A stretch of DNA of 64,000 nt from Theristus sp. LFF4_11 (Eukaryota; Nematoda; Chromadorea; Monhysterida; Xyalidae): assembly GCA_030248135.1 (NCBI GenBank), contig JASANC010004705.1, positions 62,001 to 126,000 on the forward strand. Direction: 5' to 3'. Positions within the stretch are counted from its first letter, which is position 1. Every line of letters begins with the position of its first letter. The notes beneath the pieces are model-generated. The model ran no database searches and was not told the origin of the DNA. It saw only the letters and a program-made list of their open reading frames with translations. Below are positions 33,797-46,765 of this stretch, piece by piece. The translations under genes and the position numbers were made by a program.

Positions 33797-34526
33797 ATGA
33801 GCAGCGTCACACGTCGCATCATTTCCACGGCTGCCGCTGCGCGACCGGTCGGTCCGTACAGGCATGTGCACTGTTTTTTCTTTACTAAAGTGGTTGTTCA
33901 AATGTGTGCTTTTATTATTTTAATTTATTCCTGTTTAGTCAAGCGGTTCAAGTGGACAAAACGCTGTACATCAGTGGCCAGCTGGGATTGAACCCAGAAA
34001 ACCTGCAGTTTGTTGCGGGCGGCGTCCAGGAGCAAACCAGACAGGCGATGAAGAACATGGGCGCCATTTTGAATGCCGCTGGTGCTTCGTTCAGTAATGG
34101 TGAGCGATAGTTCATTTTTTTTGTTCTTTAGCAAATCCAATAACTTTAGCAGAACGCATAAAAAATTTAGTTGTGAAAACCACCGTCCTCTTGGCTGACA
34201 TGAACGATTTTGTCAAAGTGAACGATGTCTACAAAGAATGTACGTTGCTTTTGAAATTTGTTGCAAGACATTCGAAATGCAACAACTGATCAGTGGACAT
34301 TTCAGTTTTCACTGAAAATTTTCCCGCTCGTGCTGCATATCAAGTTGCTCGACTACCGAAGGTTGGTTTTGTTCTGATTGCCTAAAACAATATGGTTCGG
34401 AGCGGATGGGATCCTGAAAAGTTGTGTTAAGAAATCAACCTGCTGTTTGTTTTTGTTTGACAGGATGGTCTGGTAGAAATCGAAGCCATCGCAGTGGTAG
34501 GCGACATCACAACGGTAACAACTTGA
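33797..34526 (+). CDS. RidA/YjgF/UK114 family 2-iminobutanoate/2-iminopropanoate deaminase, 5 exons, 137 aa
   Basis: RidA hydrolyses reactive enamine/imine intermediates released by PLP enzymes, protecting metabolism; members form trimers. Exons: 33797-33861, 33939-34099, 34171-34239, 34306-34361, 34464-34526; phases close. Diagnostic segments are GPYSQAVQVDKTLYISGQLG, GGVQEQTRQAMKNMGAIL, KTTVLLADMNDFVKVNDVY, FPARAAYQVARLPK and VEIEAIAV; the conserved Arg (PAR) and YSQ motif are present. Length is typical for the family. Intron 1 begins GCATGT, not GT: the exon must end TACAG to restore the invariant GPYS, so this is a GC-AG intron. It lies 470 bp downstream of MLH1 in the same direction and convergent with the K2P gene. 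Confidence 0.97.
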
Positions 34527-34752
34527 AGTGAAACAATACAACTCCACGGAACAAAATCAGTCACACATGCCATATACACCTCGTTTAAAAGTTTGATTTG
34601 TTTCTTGATACGTGGGGTTTATTTGGTTAAAGATGTTGCTTGCCTGTAGCTTCGGTGTGCCGTGGTTCCTGAGTTTTATTGCAATCAATGAAAACTAAGA
34701 GCTTGATATGCAGTGAAAAAACTGCAGGCACTTGCATCAAAATGTAATCAAG

Positions 34753-36741
34753 TTACGATACGGGCGCTTGGAAATGCGCAGCGGGCTGTGGAAAAAACCG
34801 CAGGTTTGACTCGTAGCTGAACACGGTCGGCTGTCGGAACACGATTTTTTCGCCGTATTTTTCGTCACCGCACTCTGGCTGCAGGTGCGAGGGCACCAGT
34901 TCGCACTGCACACGGGCGTTTCGCGATTGTGAGCCACGCAGGGTTGACTTATTTGCGCGGCCAAAGCCGATGCTCGCGAGGTCCGTTTGAACGCCACGCA
35001 TTCGCCTGCGCGCGAGACGCATCAGCTGCTTACCCAGCCAACGACGCTGCCCACGGCCGAGCCAACGCGCTTGCCAGCCGGCATCGTTAAGATACAGTCG
35101 ATGCACCTAAACACGATTACACTTTTTTGACAACATGTCATGCTCAATTAGGCCAGAAGGACAGCAAACCTCTTTGATAGCCACTTTCAAGTTCGTTTCC
35201 ACTTTCGGCGACCACGGTATCTTCTTCAGCTGTTTTTCCTTGTTCTTTCTGTTCGCAGCGTTCAGTTTGTCTTGATCGATCTGAACGTGCAGTGAATCGG
35301 CGTCCATCTTTTTCGCAACGCTGTCACTGAATCGGTTGCGCTTAATCACTGCCAACGACCAACACATCGTCACGAGCAGCATCCCAAACACAATCAGAAT
35401 CATGGACGCGATCTGCGACACCGCATCCGTGGCGCTCAGGTCGCCTGAACGAATGGACTCATTTGATTTGTTCTGTTTTTTGTTCGTCAAAATCATTTAG
35501 TCAGCTTGAACAAACCAAGTCCGATCCTTGTCAAACTGCAGTACACCATGTAAATCGAATCGAAATACGACCAGCGTTCCCACAATGAGAAAAACAACGA
35601 CGACGACAGCAGCCAGGCAAGGAACAGTGAAAGGGCACCGGTGAATGGAAAATCAGCCGGGTGGAACTCTTTTGTAGATGCATGTTTCGATTTTTTATTT
35701 TTCTCTCGATCTGTAGCACCTGCTTTTAATATGGTCCTTCCTCTTATTGCAGCTCTCCCATCTCCATTTTCAACCGTCATTATGTTCTTCACAGTTTTTG
35801 CAAGAGGAGTTCGGTCTTCTTTGTGTCTCCGAGCTAATTTTGACAGGTTGGAAAACCTAGAACAGCACGCGCATTGTGAAAACGTATAATTTTGTTTTTA
35901 AACAAAAGGCTTTTCAAACACAAACACCCTACCGAACCTCTTCGTCACATATTGCACGCCGATGACGAACACACGAAACATTTGATCACCAGTGGTCAGT
36001 AGTGCATAAGCGATGATCGGAATGCCGAACAAACCGTAGAGAATGGTGTACACTTTGCCGACCTCAGTGCTCGGCGCCAACACACCATAGCCGATGGTCG
36101 TATAAACGGTCCAGCAATAGAAGATCGCTTCCAGCGGACTCATCGGTGACGGTGGCTCTTCCTCGTGAAAATAGTTACATTCTGGCGGTCGTTGTGGTGC
36201 GTAAACGCCTGCAAAGTTGTGAGCGTCCTATGAGTTGGAAAAAACTCAATCACATTATTCAGGACTTACGGTGAAACAATCTACCACCAATCGCACTGTA
36301 TTACAGCATCTTTCTAATTCAATTCACCTTCGCCAAGTCGCTTTGCGTATTCTTCCATAATCCTTCGGTAATCAGTTTTGCATTTCTGACTTGCGGTCGT
36401 AATCACTGCAGCCAGAGTATCGTTCGATCGCTCTGACGACTCCGCCGGGGGTTCTATGATAGGATCAAATTTGTCCTAAAGCACCTCAGTGTTCTTGAAG
36501 CAACTAAAAACTGCTCACCGCTGTGTATCAGTGGATGGATGTATGTTTCGATGAAATAGTAAAATACACCGCCTAAACACGCGTAGCCGAACACGACGAA
36601 CAAGAGCCAAAGTGCACGCGCCAGACCTGAGTTCACCCAATATGGGCGAACGGCAAACGTGCCACCTAGATTCCGTGCGGAAAACAGTCCGAACGTCATC
36701 TTTATTGGTATTTCATTGGTCGCAGCACGGACAGCGTTCAA
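34753..36741 (-). CDS. Two-pore-domain potassium channel (TWIK/K2P type), 6 exons, ~515-529 aa
   Basis: K2P channels carry background K+ current as dimers of four-helix subunits. Exons on the minus strand: 36741 or 36699 (ATG of MTFGLFSARN) to 36519, 36453-36328, 36208-35938, 35856-35516, 35444-35170, 35106-34753; phases close. TM1 is ARALWLLFVVFGYACLGGVF. Pore helix and filter 1: AIFYCWTVYTTIGYG; TM2 KVYTILYGLFGIPIIAYALL. The intracellular linker is Lys-rich. TM3 ALSLFLAWLLSSSLFF; filter 2: YMVYCSLTRIGLGD, assembled across a 71-bp intron; TM4 IASMILIVFGMLLVTMCW. The cytosolic tail is basic. Filter 2 is GLG rather than GFG, as in several invertebrate TWKs. The first codon is uncertain, and 5' exons could lie farther right. 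Confidence 0.93.
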
Positions 36742-38588
36742 CTACAATGTGCATCTATAAATGGTGCAAGCGTTGCTTACTGTAACGAAACATTGCAGGT
36801 CTGAATTTGATGAGTAATTTCAAGATACACGCGTAAACACATGTCAATTTATATGAACTTCCAATTGAGTGACATGGAGTTTTTACGTCAGGTTCACTCT
36901 TGCTCAACCGAAGATCGCATTGGGCATTTTTAATGAATAACTTTAGGCAACAACTAAAAGCACAAAAAAACTGTTACAACCGATAACTGTGTCACGCGTC
37001 TAATCATACACGAATTACGCGAAACAGTAGACGGCACATAACGGCACTGGAACGTCCCAACCTGTGTTAATTCATATTAACTGCATTGGCTCCCGGGCAG
37101 ACTTGTGTAGTGATCTAGCTAATCACTTTAGTGGTCGTAAAACGAAACTAGTTAGCAATATGCAGCACCAAAAATGATATGATTCACAACATGTCTCGCG
37201 AGGCGCCATATTGCTCCCCTCTTCGGGTAAGGCTAGGTTGGAATGTATCTCAAACCACAAGCACGTGCCTTTCCCACAATAGCACAAAATAAAGCTCTTG
37301 ATGATTTAATTTTGTCAATTTGGTCACTTTGCGTGACAGTAATTCGAATTTGTGTAACCACAGCTACGTAATCAAACAGATCAAAACGCATGTCTCAAGC
37401 GATAAACCTCCAGTGTCGACACCGAACGCTTTTCTAACAATCCCAACTTCACCGTCAATATCACAACTGATGTGATCACCAATGAAACAAAAAAACACGC
37501 ACGGATACATGATATAAAACAAGACGACAATGTGCTGACCTTTTTTCCCATAAAAGGCTGAACAAAATCCAAATAACAATTAGATATGCAATAATTCATT
37601 TGAGTCTCGTGAAAGGTTTTATGGCATTCCGTTCACTTGGGTTATGTCAGCTCAGGATTGTTGCATGTACTGTACATCCATTTTGTGTGTGCTGCACATA
37701 ACCGAATGTGCGTTTTGCTGCCAGAATAAAAAATATACTTTTCAGAATTTATCTGCATGCCTCATAAATCCTCGGCTCTCACAAAAACAATTTATTGTCC
37801 AAGCTTAAATGACGCATGAAATTGGAGAGAAACATCGTCACTGTTATTGCAGCGACTGAGAACAATGACGAAAATAAATAGAGCAAACTAGCTAGCCAAC
37901 TTGGAGCCATTAACAACAGGTTAAGCAACGTTACGTTCATGGTCATTGCAACTAAAAAATTTCAACGTTCACACAACTGGAAATAAAAAAATTCAATCAG
38001 CTAGCCACACTTAGCACGATGCAGATCACAAAGTTCTAAACTATAATGTACGTACAGAAACCGTTTCAGTTTGTCTGGCATGAGACCGCCAAATCCGCCA
38101 ATGATTACTTTTCTGGGCAATGCTTATCCAGCTCCACAAGCCGCATCAAAATGTAAATTGATTGACATACGACCCAGGCCAGGCCCACGCCCACCCAATA
38201 ATTTAGGAAACCATGAACTGAACACACATTACAGCAAGTTGCCGTCTAAACAACCATTCAGCGCAAACGCTCATTGAGCAACTATGGCGCATTTACTGGT
38301 TTCTTGGCGCCAGAGTCATCTAGGCTATCAAACATTGCAAAACAACGCACGGTACGCAACGCATCATGGGAATCGTGCTGTGAGAAACCAGAGTTGGTGT
38401 TGAAAGAATTTGAAGCAACATCTCTACTGGACTGCACGGAGTCCAGTCAACTGACCAAATCGATCTTTTGACTCAACATAAAACAAGACAAAAGTCTTGC
38501 TGAAAACTGCGGCATATCTCAACGTTCACGTCGATATGGCACGATTTTGCACACTATCTGTCGGTTAATTAATTTATTTTTATTTGTT
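36742..38588. other. No gene seen
   Basis: About 1.8 kb of AT-rich DNA upstream of the K2P gene. Only short unsupported frames; a K2P 5'-UTR exon or promoter may be here but cannot be recognised. Confidence 0.4.
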
Positions 38589-38830
38589 TGCGCGCCGGTT
38601 CCGGAAACCCTAAGGTACCAAACTCCGGCGGAAACAGGCAATACTGCCCCGAGCCCAATTTGCCCTCGGCTCTGGAGGGAGTAGACCATTAGATCTTGTT
38701 AGGTCACTTTAGTTTCATCATGGTGTGTCTTGTCCGCAGCGAGGTTCGAACTTTCCACCTACTGAACGGCAGGCGAAAGCCCTACACCTGCGCTACAGAC
38801 GCGACTGCGCTACAGACGCGACTGCGTTAC
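38589..38830 (-). mobile_element. tRNA-related SINE, copy 2
   Basis: Same head and tail as 3726-3943. On the minus strand GTCTGTA and TGCGGAC form a 7-bp acceptor-like stem (with wobble pairs) around GTAGCGCAGGTGTAGG (box A) and AGTTCGAACCTCG (box B-like). The head end carries a triplicated CTACAGACGCGACTGCG unit at about 38790-38830. Confidence 0.7.
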
Positions 38831-39417
38831 AGAGTTGTTCCAGAGCTGGAGGTTGGAGGAGCTGCGGGGTCATGTGACTAAAGGGGCTAGATTCGAACTT
38901 TTTGGGGGTGACGCCACCCCACTCCCCCCCCCCAATAAGAACAACTGTGTCTGTCGCGTTCCTTGTTCCTTGTCATCGCAGCAAACGTTGTGATCAATGT
39001 GATCGCACCAAACACTGCAATAAATAAACAAAAAACATCCATACATTTTGTCACAAATGTTGTTGGTTTAAAACTTTCGCACTCACGTTCATTCTCAAAA
39101 TTCAACCGAACGCGCCACTGATGGAAAAACAATTGCAATGAGAATGAGATGGTTGGATTGCTCATTGATGTTTCAGATCAGCTTCAGCCCCGGTTTAGCT
39201 TTGTAGTTTCACGGCTTCAGCCCATCAACCAACCACACAAACATGCAGCTGCAGCCTGCAGCGCAGCATGCAACAAACACATCAAAATGCGTATTCAACA
39301 CTCGTGCATGCAATCCAAAATCCAATCCAATTGTTTTTTTTGTTTGATCATTGTTCACATGATTCGGTAGAATGAGAAAATCCTTAGAAATGTAGTTGGA
39401 TTTTCTGCGGTTTTGCA
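38831..39417. other. No supported gene
   Basis: A 92-codon minus frame (38887-39165) contains a hydrophobic segment and an acceptor/donor pair (CCATCAG ... AAC|GTGAGT at about 39119-39090). No partner exon or family could be identified. Confidence 0.35.
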
Positions 39418-42400
39418 ATGAATTTTACGCCGATTACGAATTCGGAGTGGATTGCGCAGCAAAACTCCATCGCTTTTGGTGCAGCAGCAATGCAGGCAGG
39501 TTTAAAGAGAAAGCTTTATTCTATTGCAAGACTTACCGGTTTTTGAAATACTTTTTGCACCATCTCCTGTTTTTGTTTTCAGTCCGGCGGTGAAGTGGTT
39601 GCTCCACAAATTCCCGAAGGTGGGTTTGCTCAGTTGTCATCCACACCAACCGATCCAACGGGACCACACGGCGTTTCCGCGCTTGCATTTGATCGATACG
39701 AAGAACTCCTTTGGACCGGCAACATCAATGTTCGTTTCAAAATAATATAATTCGTTTCTTTTTTGTTTTTCTGTACTTTTGTGTGTTTCTCGCAGCCGTG
39801 CTGCACAATCTGTGGTGACAGTGACGACTGAAACAGTGCGCTGCTATGAAATAAATTGAATGAATGAAAAAAAGAAACAAATACCAACAGCGAAGCAAAG
39901 TTGTCAAAAGATTGATGGTAGTGTCAATTTCAACTCAAGTTTGGAAAAAAAGAGAAAGAAAAAAAATGGAACGCATGAACGTCAAATGGCCACAACCAAT
40001 TATATCAAAGTAATTTAGCTTTGTACGGTATGAATTTTTTATAGGGTCACGTATCATCGTACTTCGGTGCGGCCCTGCAGAAATACACCGGCTTTCAAGT
40101 TGTTCTGCCCGAAGAAGTGGGCGGCGACCAAACGGCCGTTGGCATTTCTGTTGTCGAGACGACACCGACGGGCGTGTTGGCGCTGTCGAAACAGCAGATA
40201 CGAGTGCAGCTAAGAACCGGATTGCCGCACGCGACCATCAAGTAGTCTATTTTTTGTACCATATGCAATTAGCTGTTTGGTTGGTGATCACTTTATGCAT
40301 GGCTGACTCCGCCACCGAAAGGTAAAAAACCGGTTTTTGGCAACCAAAAAATAAAAATTTCTTCGAAAAAAAAGGTTTTTCCCATGTCAACGTAAGATAT
40401 AAAAATCAATAGACGGTATCATGCTTTTTTAGCATAATTTGTTTGCTTGTATGCGCTCAAGTTGATCAGTTTCGTGCAGAAACGACCAAATGCGTGACAT
40501 GTCGTGTATGCTGCTGACGGAGCCAACGATGTCGACGGTGTTGATTGGTGCCGCGCATGATTCGTTGCTGATTGTTGATGTCGAAACGAAACGAGTCAAG
40601 CGATCTGTCGTTAGTTTTGGTTGTCAACATCTTTGTTGTTCACATTTGGAATTTCGTACGGTGTGTTATACAGAACTGATTTGGTGTATTTGCAGAAGCT
40701 GACTCGTCCCGACTGCGTGATGCTACGTCAGAACGATCACTTCTATTTCTGTGCAGAATCGAGTGGCACGGTATTATGCTTTTTGTGCAAGTGAAGGTGG
40801 ATTAGCACATAACCGTTTGTGTGTGTGGTCTATTTCTCAAATCTGCAGCAGTACAGCGAGTTTCAAGTTGCACGAACACATCAACACATCAACACAGCAG
40901 TGTTTGCAGGTGACACTGCGTTCGCCACAGTCGTTGGACGTCGTGCACACGTTCGACGCACACAATGGCGCCATTTCGGATGTCGCCGTCTTGGGGCCTC
41001 TGATGGTGTCGTGCGGCTTTTCGCAGAGAGGGTTCGCTTTCGCTGGTGTTCAATGATTCATTGTTATCGTCGCATCATTGTCCTCTTCAGAGCGGGTCAC
41101 TTGGTGGCGGATCGTTTCCTGATGATCTACGACCTTCGAATGCTCCGTGCGCAGCCGCCGCTCGCGTTGCCGTTCGAGCCGGCGTTCGTTCGTTTTCTGC
41201 CGACCTACTCGGATCGACGGCTGATCGCGACGTCGCAGGTGGTGCTGTTTCTAAAAAATTTTGTTTACAAAATCTTTATGAAACCAAATTAGCACAATTT
41301 CAGGCCGCCGAGTTTCAAGTGTTCGAAATTGGCCAAATCGGCGTCACGTATCAAGTGCCGACGGACGGTTTCCCGATAATGGCCATGGAGACGTGTGCCA
41401 CCAAACAGTGCATTGCGTTCTCTGACTCCGCTGGTATGGGAGCTTGGAATTTCTTGAATAGCTGAAAAAGATTATCCGATTTTCAGATGACGTATTTCTC
41501 ATGGTTTTCGAACACATTTCCAACTCAGGCTTCATCCATTTGTTCTCGGATCGCGTGCAGCCGACGTTCAACTTTGGTTCAAAGGAATCTGTGATGCCAG
41601 ACTCGGTTAGGGTTCATCATCTTGTCATTTCATGTGTGTTGTGGGAACCGTTCATTGAGTGAACACAGTTGTTCACTGCGACAGGTGCCACTGCCGCCAC
41701 CGATGTCATTTGACGACAACCTGGCACCGCTCGCCATCATTCCCGTTCCATTTCCGACTTCACCAGACGGTCAGTACTTTTCCGAGTGGCCTGCGTCCCA
41801 CTGTCGTATTGTCTACCGGTTAGTTTTGTTCAAATGATAAAACATTTTGAGACGGATGGCACAATGTGCGAGCATTGGTGGCCGAAATTGCTGGAAATTA
41901 GAATTACGTAATGTTCGAGCTTCTGAACGTTCGTCGAATCAAAAGAAAACTCAGAAAATCAGGTTTCTGCCAAAAATCTCTTGATTCCCGCCACTCTTTT
42001 GCTTTTATACAAAACCTCGAATCTATTGCACTTGAAAAGTACTGAAAGTATGACGCAGACGTACAGCAGTTTTTTTGCGCCATCAACGCCACGAAAAAAA
42101 ACAAAGAACAATGACAACAACACAACAACAAAAACAGAACTGCGACTGTTGCAGCGAGCCAATGCCGATCCCGGAGCAAGTGCTCGACTCGATGCGTCTG
42201 GTGCAGTTTGTCGGCTACGCTGATAATCTCGGTGACAGACTGCCGAACCAATGCCCCTATGATCTGTCGAAGCACATCGAAAAAGGCCAAAATGGAACGA
42301 ACAAAACAAATGGTGGTAACACGGTGCACAAAACTCACCCGACGTCCGGTGGCTCGGCAAGTTCCGCTGCTAAATCCACACCGCTGATGCGTTCACCAAC

Positions 42401-43179
42401 CGGCAGAGGTTTGTTTGGTTGCTTTTAACGGGAGAACACTTGAACAAAGCAACAAGACGAATGGCCCAAGTACTTAAAAAAAGAGTTGAACGTTTGAAGA
42501 AATGCAGCATGTTTAATGTGGGCTAACGCTACCCTTAAAGTATTGTATGATCCGAAATTAAATGGCCTAAACTGTGTTTTTTAGCTCCGGACAGCGAAAG
42601 TCGTGTCCCGAAAATCTATCGAAAAGTGCATCTGAAAACTGGCAAGTTCAGTGTTGAAGAACTGGGCTACGAGCCGTACAATCGGACGCCACACTCCGGC
42701 ATCGAGACGTCAAACACGCCAAACGGATATGTGAACGCTGTGCTGATTGTGAGTGGATTTTGTATTTGAAAAAACTGGCAATAAATTGTGTCTGATTGCC
42801 AAGTTTCAAAAACACGCAACACAGTGCATTTGAAATGTCCCTCGCGTGCAGTACCTCTACCACATCCCTGCGCTGCGTTCGCTCGTGCTGTCGCATTTGT
42901 GTCGCCGCGAGCAGTGCCTGGCGTGCGAGTTGGCGTTCCTGTTTCAAATGCTGAACGACGCCGCTGGCCAACAGCCGTGCTTGGTGAGTTTTGGTTGGTT
43001 TTTGCTGAGTTTGAATGGCACCATCGAGTCATTGACACACCTTCACGTGCAACAAGCTGCATCTGACTGGCGAGATTTTGAACGTTTTTGAAACTCGTTT
43101 GTATTGCAGACGTACAACTTCCAACGTGCTTTCCGAACGAACAGACAGGCGCTGGCGCTTGGTCTGGTGCAGCAAGACC

Positions 43180-43225
<46 letters not shown>

Positions 43226-46200
43226 GAGCGAAACACCACAACCGCTGCTGTTCCAACGGAAGCCTGACCTGAGCGCCACTGTGCAGTCGTTCACGCGCTT
43301 CATCTTGCACGATCTCGCTAAAGTTGGTCTGGCTGTTGTAGTGTTTTCTGTGCAATTAGCATAATTAGCATTGATGATTGCTCTTAACAGTTCAGTATTC
43401 ATTAATTCTTCATAGGAACTGAAAGAAAAACCGCCCGAACGACTCAAGCTCACAGCAGCAGCAACAGTGGCTTCGACGCAACGTGACAATTCCGAATCTT
43501 CTCTCTCATCAACCGCTGCCAGGTAAAAAAATCGATTTTCAGGAACTGCGTTACTGACAGTCTTATGGCGTGCTGTGCTGATTGAATTCGTTTCGTCTTT
43601 TTCTTTCAGCGACACAGGCAGCAAGAATGCTGCAGCCGAGAAAGAGCCCGAGACGTCGACCGACATCAAACCAGAGGCGTCGGCGAAAGTGGCGCAGTTG
43701 TTCGCGTCACGGGTGGACATCACGACACAGTGCACCGTGTGCCACACACGCACCGAACGCTCCAATGACGAACTGGTGCACACGCTCACGTATCCGCTCG
43801 GTTGGATTGCTGTTGGATGGAATTTAGACACAGACGCGTTGATTTCACTCGTTTTGTGTGATTTTCATGCGTTTTGCAGTGAGAATCACGAATAACTCAG
43901 CACACACACAGGCGCGCCGCGTGTGGTGCCGTTCGCGGAGCTGTTGTCGTCGAGTCTGTGCGCGGAGCAAACGAGCCAATCGTTGCACTGTGCCCAGTGC
44001 AGCAGCTACAAACCGACCAATCAACGACGACGTGTGCGCCATCTGCCGCCGGTGCTCGCCATTGACACGCACATCACGCGCGACCGGGACATCATCTTCT
44101 GGAAGTATCAGTTCGCGGTGAGGGCACGTTTCTAAAACGCTGATTGACTCATTTGTTTAACCAGTAACAAGAAGTGGCGTTCAATAATTGTCATGTTGGG
44201 TGCTTTGCTGTCATCGTCACAGAATTCGGAGGAGGAAGAAAACTCGAAGCGCTCGAAATCAAAATACAACCAACCGTGCCGTTACGACCTTGACTGTCAC
44301 CGTGAGAACTGTCGCTACATACACGATCACAGGTGAGGTCGAGCGCTGAAAAGTTGTCAGTTTGTTGTTTAAGTGCTGTTTGATCACATTTTGTGGAAAA
44401 GTCACATTGCTGCAACAATTTACTAATGCGAAACCCGAAACGTCATTCAATCAGGCATCCGGATGTCTCAATGAAAGCAGAGCGCTCGCATTGGCTGCCG
44501 TCGCAATTCACGGCGGAGCTCAGCTCCACTGGCCACGTGCGCATCAGTGTGCGTCTTTTTTTCAGTATTCATTTTCATTTGTGGTTCCGTTCATGCCCAC
44601 TGCTATTGATAAACGCAAACACTGCCGCCGCTGTCAGGTGCCTCCGAGCAGCGAGCCGAGCGAGCAGGTCGACACTGCAAACGAGCAGTCCCAGACGGAC
44701 GCTCTGGTCACTCAGGCAGCATGCGACGACGACGCCGACGCCCCCCGGCAGAGCTTCCAGTACGAACTGGCAGCGATCGTGTACCTGATCAAGGACGAGC
44801 CGGAGCCGCACCTGGTCACGTTCGTCAGTGTGCCCGCGTATCAGCGGCCGCAGACCGCACCAGACAAGAACGACACGACACTGCCTGTTTCGGAGAAGGA
44901 AACGGGCGCCAGCAACTGTTGGCTGCTGTTCAACGATCTGATCGTGTCGCGAATACCGGCCGACGAGGCGTTGCACTTCGACACGCAATGGAAGTGGCCG
45001 TGTCTGTTCTTTTATCGACAAACGATGACACCCGATGGGCTCGCAGACGCAAGCGACGAGCCGGAGATTGGCGGTGCGCGGATGGCTGGGTTTTGGCAGA
45101 GGAAGCCACCTTGGCGGCCTGTCATTTTTCGGCAGTTATTTGATTGCATGGTAGCATCTCTGAACCCGGTTCCGCACTGCGTTCCGATTTTTGTGATGTT
45201 TCGAGAATGGTTTTCTGATGGGTTCCGGTAGGATGTCCATAGATTAACATGGACACCCAACTATATGTAACCCACCAACAAAAACCATTCGCAAAATCTC
45301 AATCCCAGGTGTGATGCGGAACCGAATTTGGTTGGATGGCTACATTTTAGCTGAGTGAGACACGCTGATTGGTGGCGCAGCACCGGTTCGCTTGCGAGGT
45401 CTCAGCAATGGTTTTTGTGTTTCCGATGCTTGTCACAGCAGCAATTGTTCTGTTTCTGCAGCGTGCCTCCGTCTGGACGAGTCCGTGTTTGCGCTTGACG
45501 AATGTCTCTCGTTGCGTCGTCGTCTCTCGTCATCGCCGTTCGTCCCGTTGGCCGACATTGAGCTGCCAGAGCCGGGCACTCTAGTCGCGCTGGACGCCGA
45601 ATTCGTGTCGTTGAATCCGGTCTGTTGAGTCAGAACAAAACATCGTCGCTTCGAAATTGTTCGGTTTTAGAATAGAATTGGGCAAAGTCACTGCAATTCT
45701 CCAGGAAGACAGCGAGCTGTCGTCGGAAGCAACGATCACCATTGGCGGAAAAGCGACGTCGCCGCCGAAAACTCCGCCCTCTCTGATGACGGTCGCGCGC
45801 GTCACGTGTGTTCGAGGGTTCGTTTGTTGGAAACCTCGAATTTGTTTGTGAAATTGTGACATTGTCAGTGTTTGCATTTCTTTGTTGCTCTTTAGCTCCG
45901 GCGACAAGAAGGGCACACCGTTCATGGACGATTTCATAACATCGCAAGATGAGGTTTGTGATGAAGAAAGTCTGTACTGTTGTCCTCTGTCAAACTAACG
46001 GCTGGTCCAAGCAAAGATTCATTGCTCAAACGATTCTCAGGTTGCTGACTATCTGACAAAATTCAGTGGCATAAAGCCGGGTGACTTGAATCCGAACGTG
46101 TCCAGCAAGCATCTCACGACGCTAAAAGCGGTTTATTTGAAACTGCGTTACTTGATTAATCGAGGCGTCGTCTTCGTTGGTCACGGCTTGAACAGCGACT

Positions 46201-46765
46201 TTCGCATGCTAAATCTCGTTGTGAGTTTTGCAGTTCAGCATTTTTAACGGTTGTTTCAGTTTCATTAACACCGCTGAAAGTAGACGTAGATTCAGATGCT
46301 GAAAGTGTTGCAAACTTTAGGTTCCAAAAGAGCAAGTCCGCGACACCGTATACCTGTACCACTTGCCACGGCATCGTATGGTCTCATTGCGCTTCTTGGC
46401 GTGGTATTTTCTTGGTTGGTTGTTGGTTCTGTGTTTTGTTTTGCAATTTTTTGACGTGTGTGACGGTGGTGAAGCAACACAGCTTGTTTGCTCAACTCAA
46501 CTCAACACATCTCAATTTGTTCAAATTGCACATCGCAGACGTGACCATCCAAGAGGACGAACACGACAGTGCGGAAGACGCGCGCACGGCGTTGCTGTTG
46601 TACGAGAAGTACTTGGAGTTGACGGCAACATCGAACTCACCGTCGAGTGAGCAAGCTGCTGCAGACAGTGCAGAGCAACACGCATCGTTCAGAAGGCAAC
46701 TCGAGAAAATGTACGAAAAGGGCCGCCATCTTCAATGGACTGTCCCGGCGAGCGGTGCAAAGTGA
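39418..46765 (+). CDS. PAN2: PAN2, catalytic subunit of the PAN2-PAN3 poly(A) deadenylase, 26 exons, ~1369 aa
   Basis: PAN2 trims mRNA poly(A) tails in the cytoplasm with PAN3. Exons: 39418-39495, 39583-39729, 40045-40241, 40480-40606, 40696-40770, 40910-41031, 41091-41238, 41304-41433, 41487-41605, 41685-41818, 42059-42408, 42585-42748, 42852-42983, 43110-43322, 43416-43522, 43610-43800, 43912-44117, 44223-44332, 44455-44548, 44638-45073, 45462-45619, 45705-45817, 45896-45953, 46041-46220, 46321-46414, 46539-46765; the sum is divisible by three. Order: WD40 region ([29 protein letters not shown]), PAN3-binding linker, inactive UCH fold ([20 protein letters not shown]), DEDDh exonuclease with [22 protein letters not shown] and [14 protein letters not shown], all catalytic D/E/D/H/D present. 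Oddities: a ~16-residue poly-Gln, a CCCH finger in exon 18, and a likely GC-AG first intron. Confidence 0.96.
40257..40310 (+). mobile_element. Half copy of the AGCTGATTGG MITE in a PAN2 intron
   Basis: CATATGCAATTAGCTGTTTG-GTTGGTGATC followed by GGCTGACTCCGCC matches the left half of the 13610 and 23430 elements. The right half is absent. Confidence 0.5.
43175..43225 (+). repeat. CAA microsatellite coding poly-Gln in PAN2
   Basis: About 16 consecutive CAA codons in PAN2 exon 14, between LVQQD and SETPQP. Pure CAA with no CAG, so slippage-prone. Confidence 0.9.

Noticed and set aside
36454..36475. Acceptor at 36476 for K2P exon 2
   Set aside because: Out of phase with the clear GTGAGC donor of exon 1; the TAG acceptor before 36453 fits.
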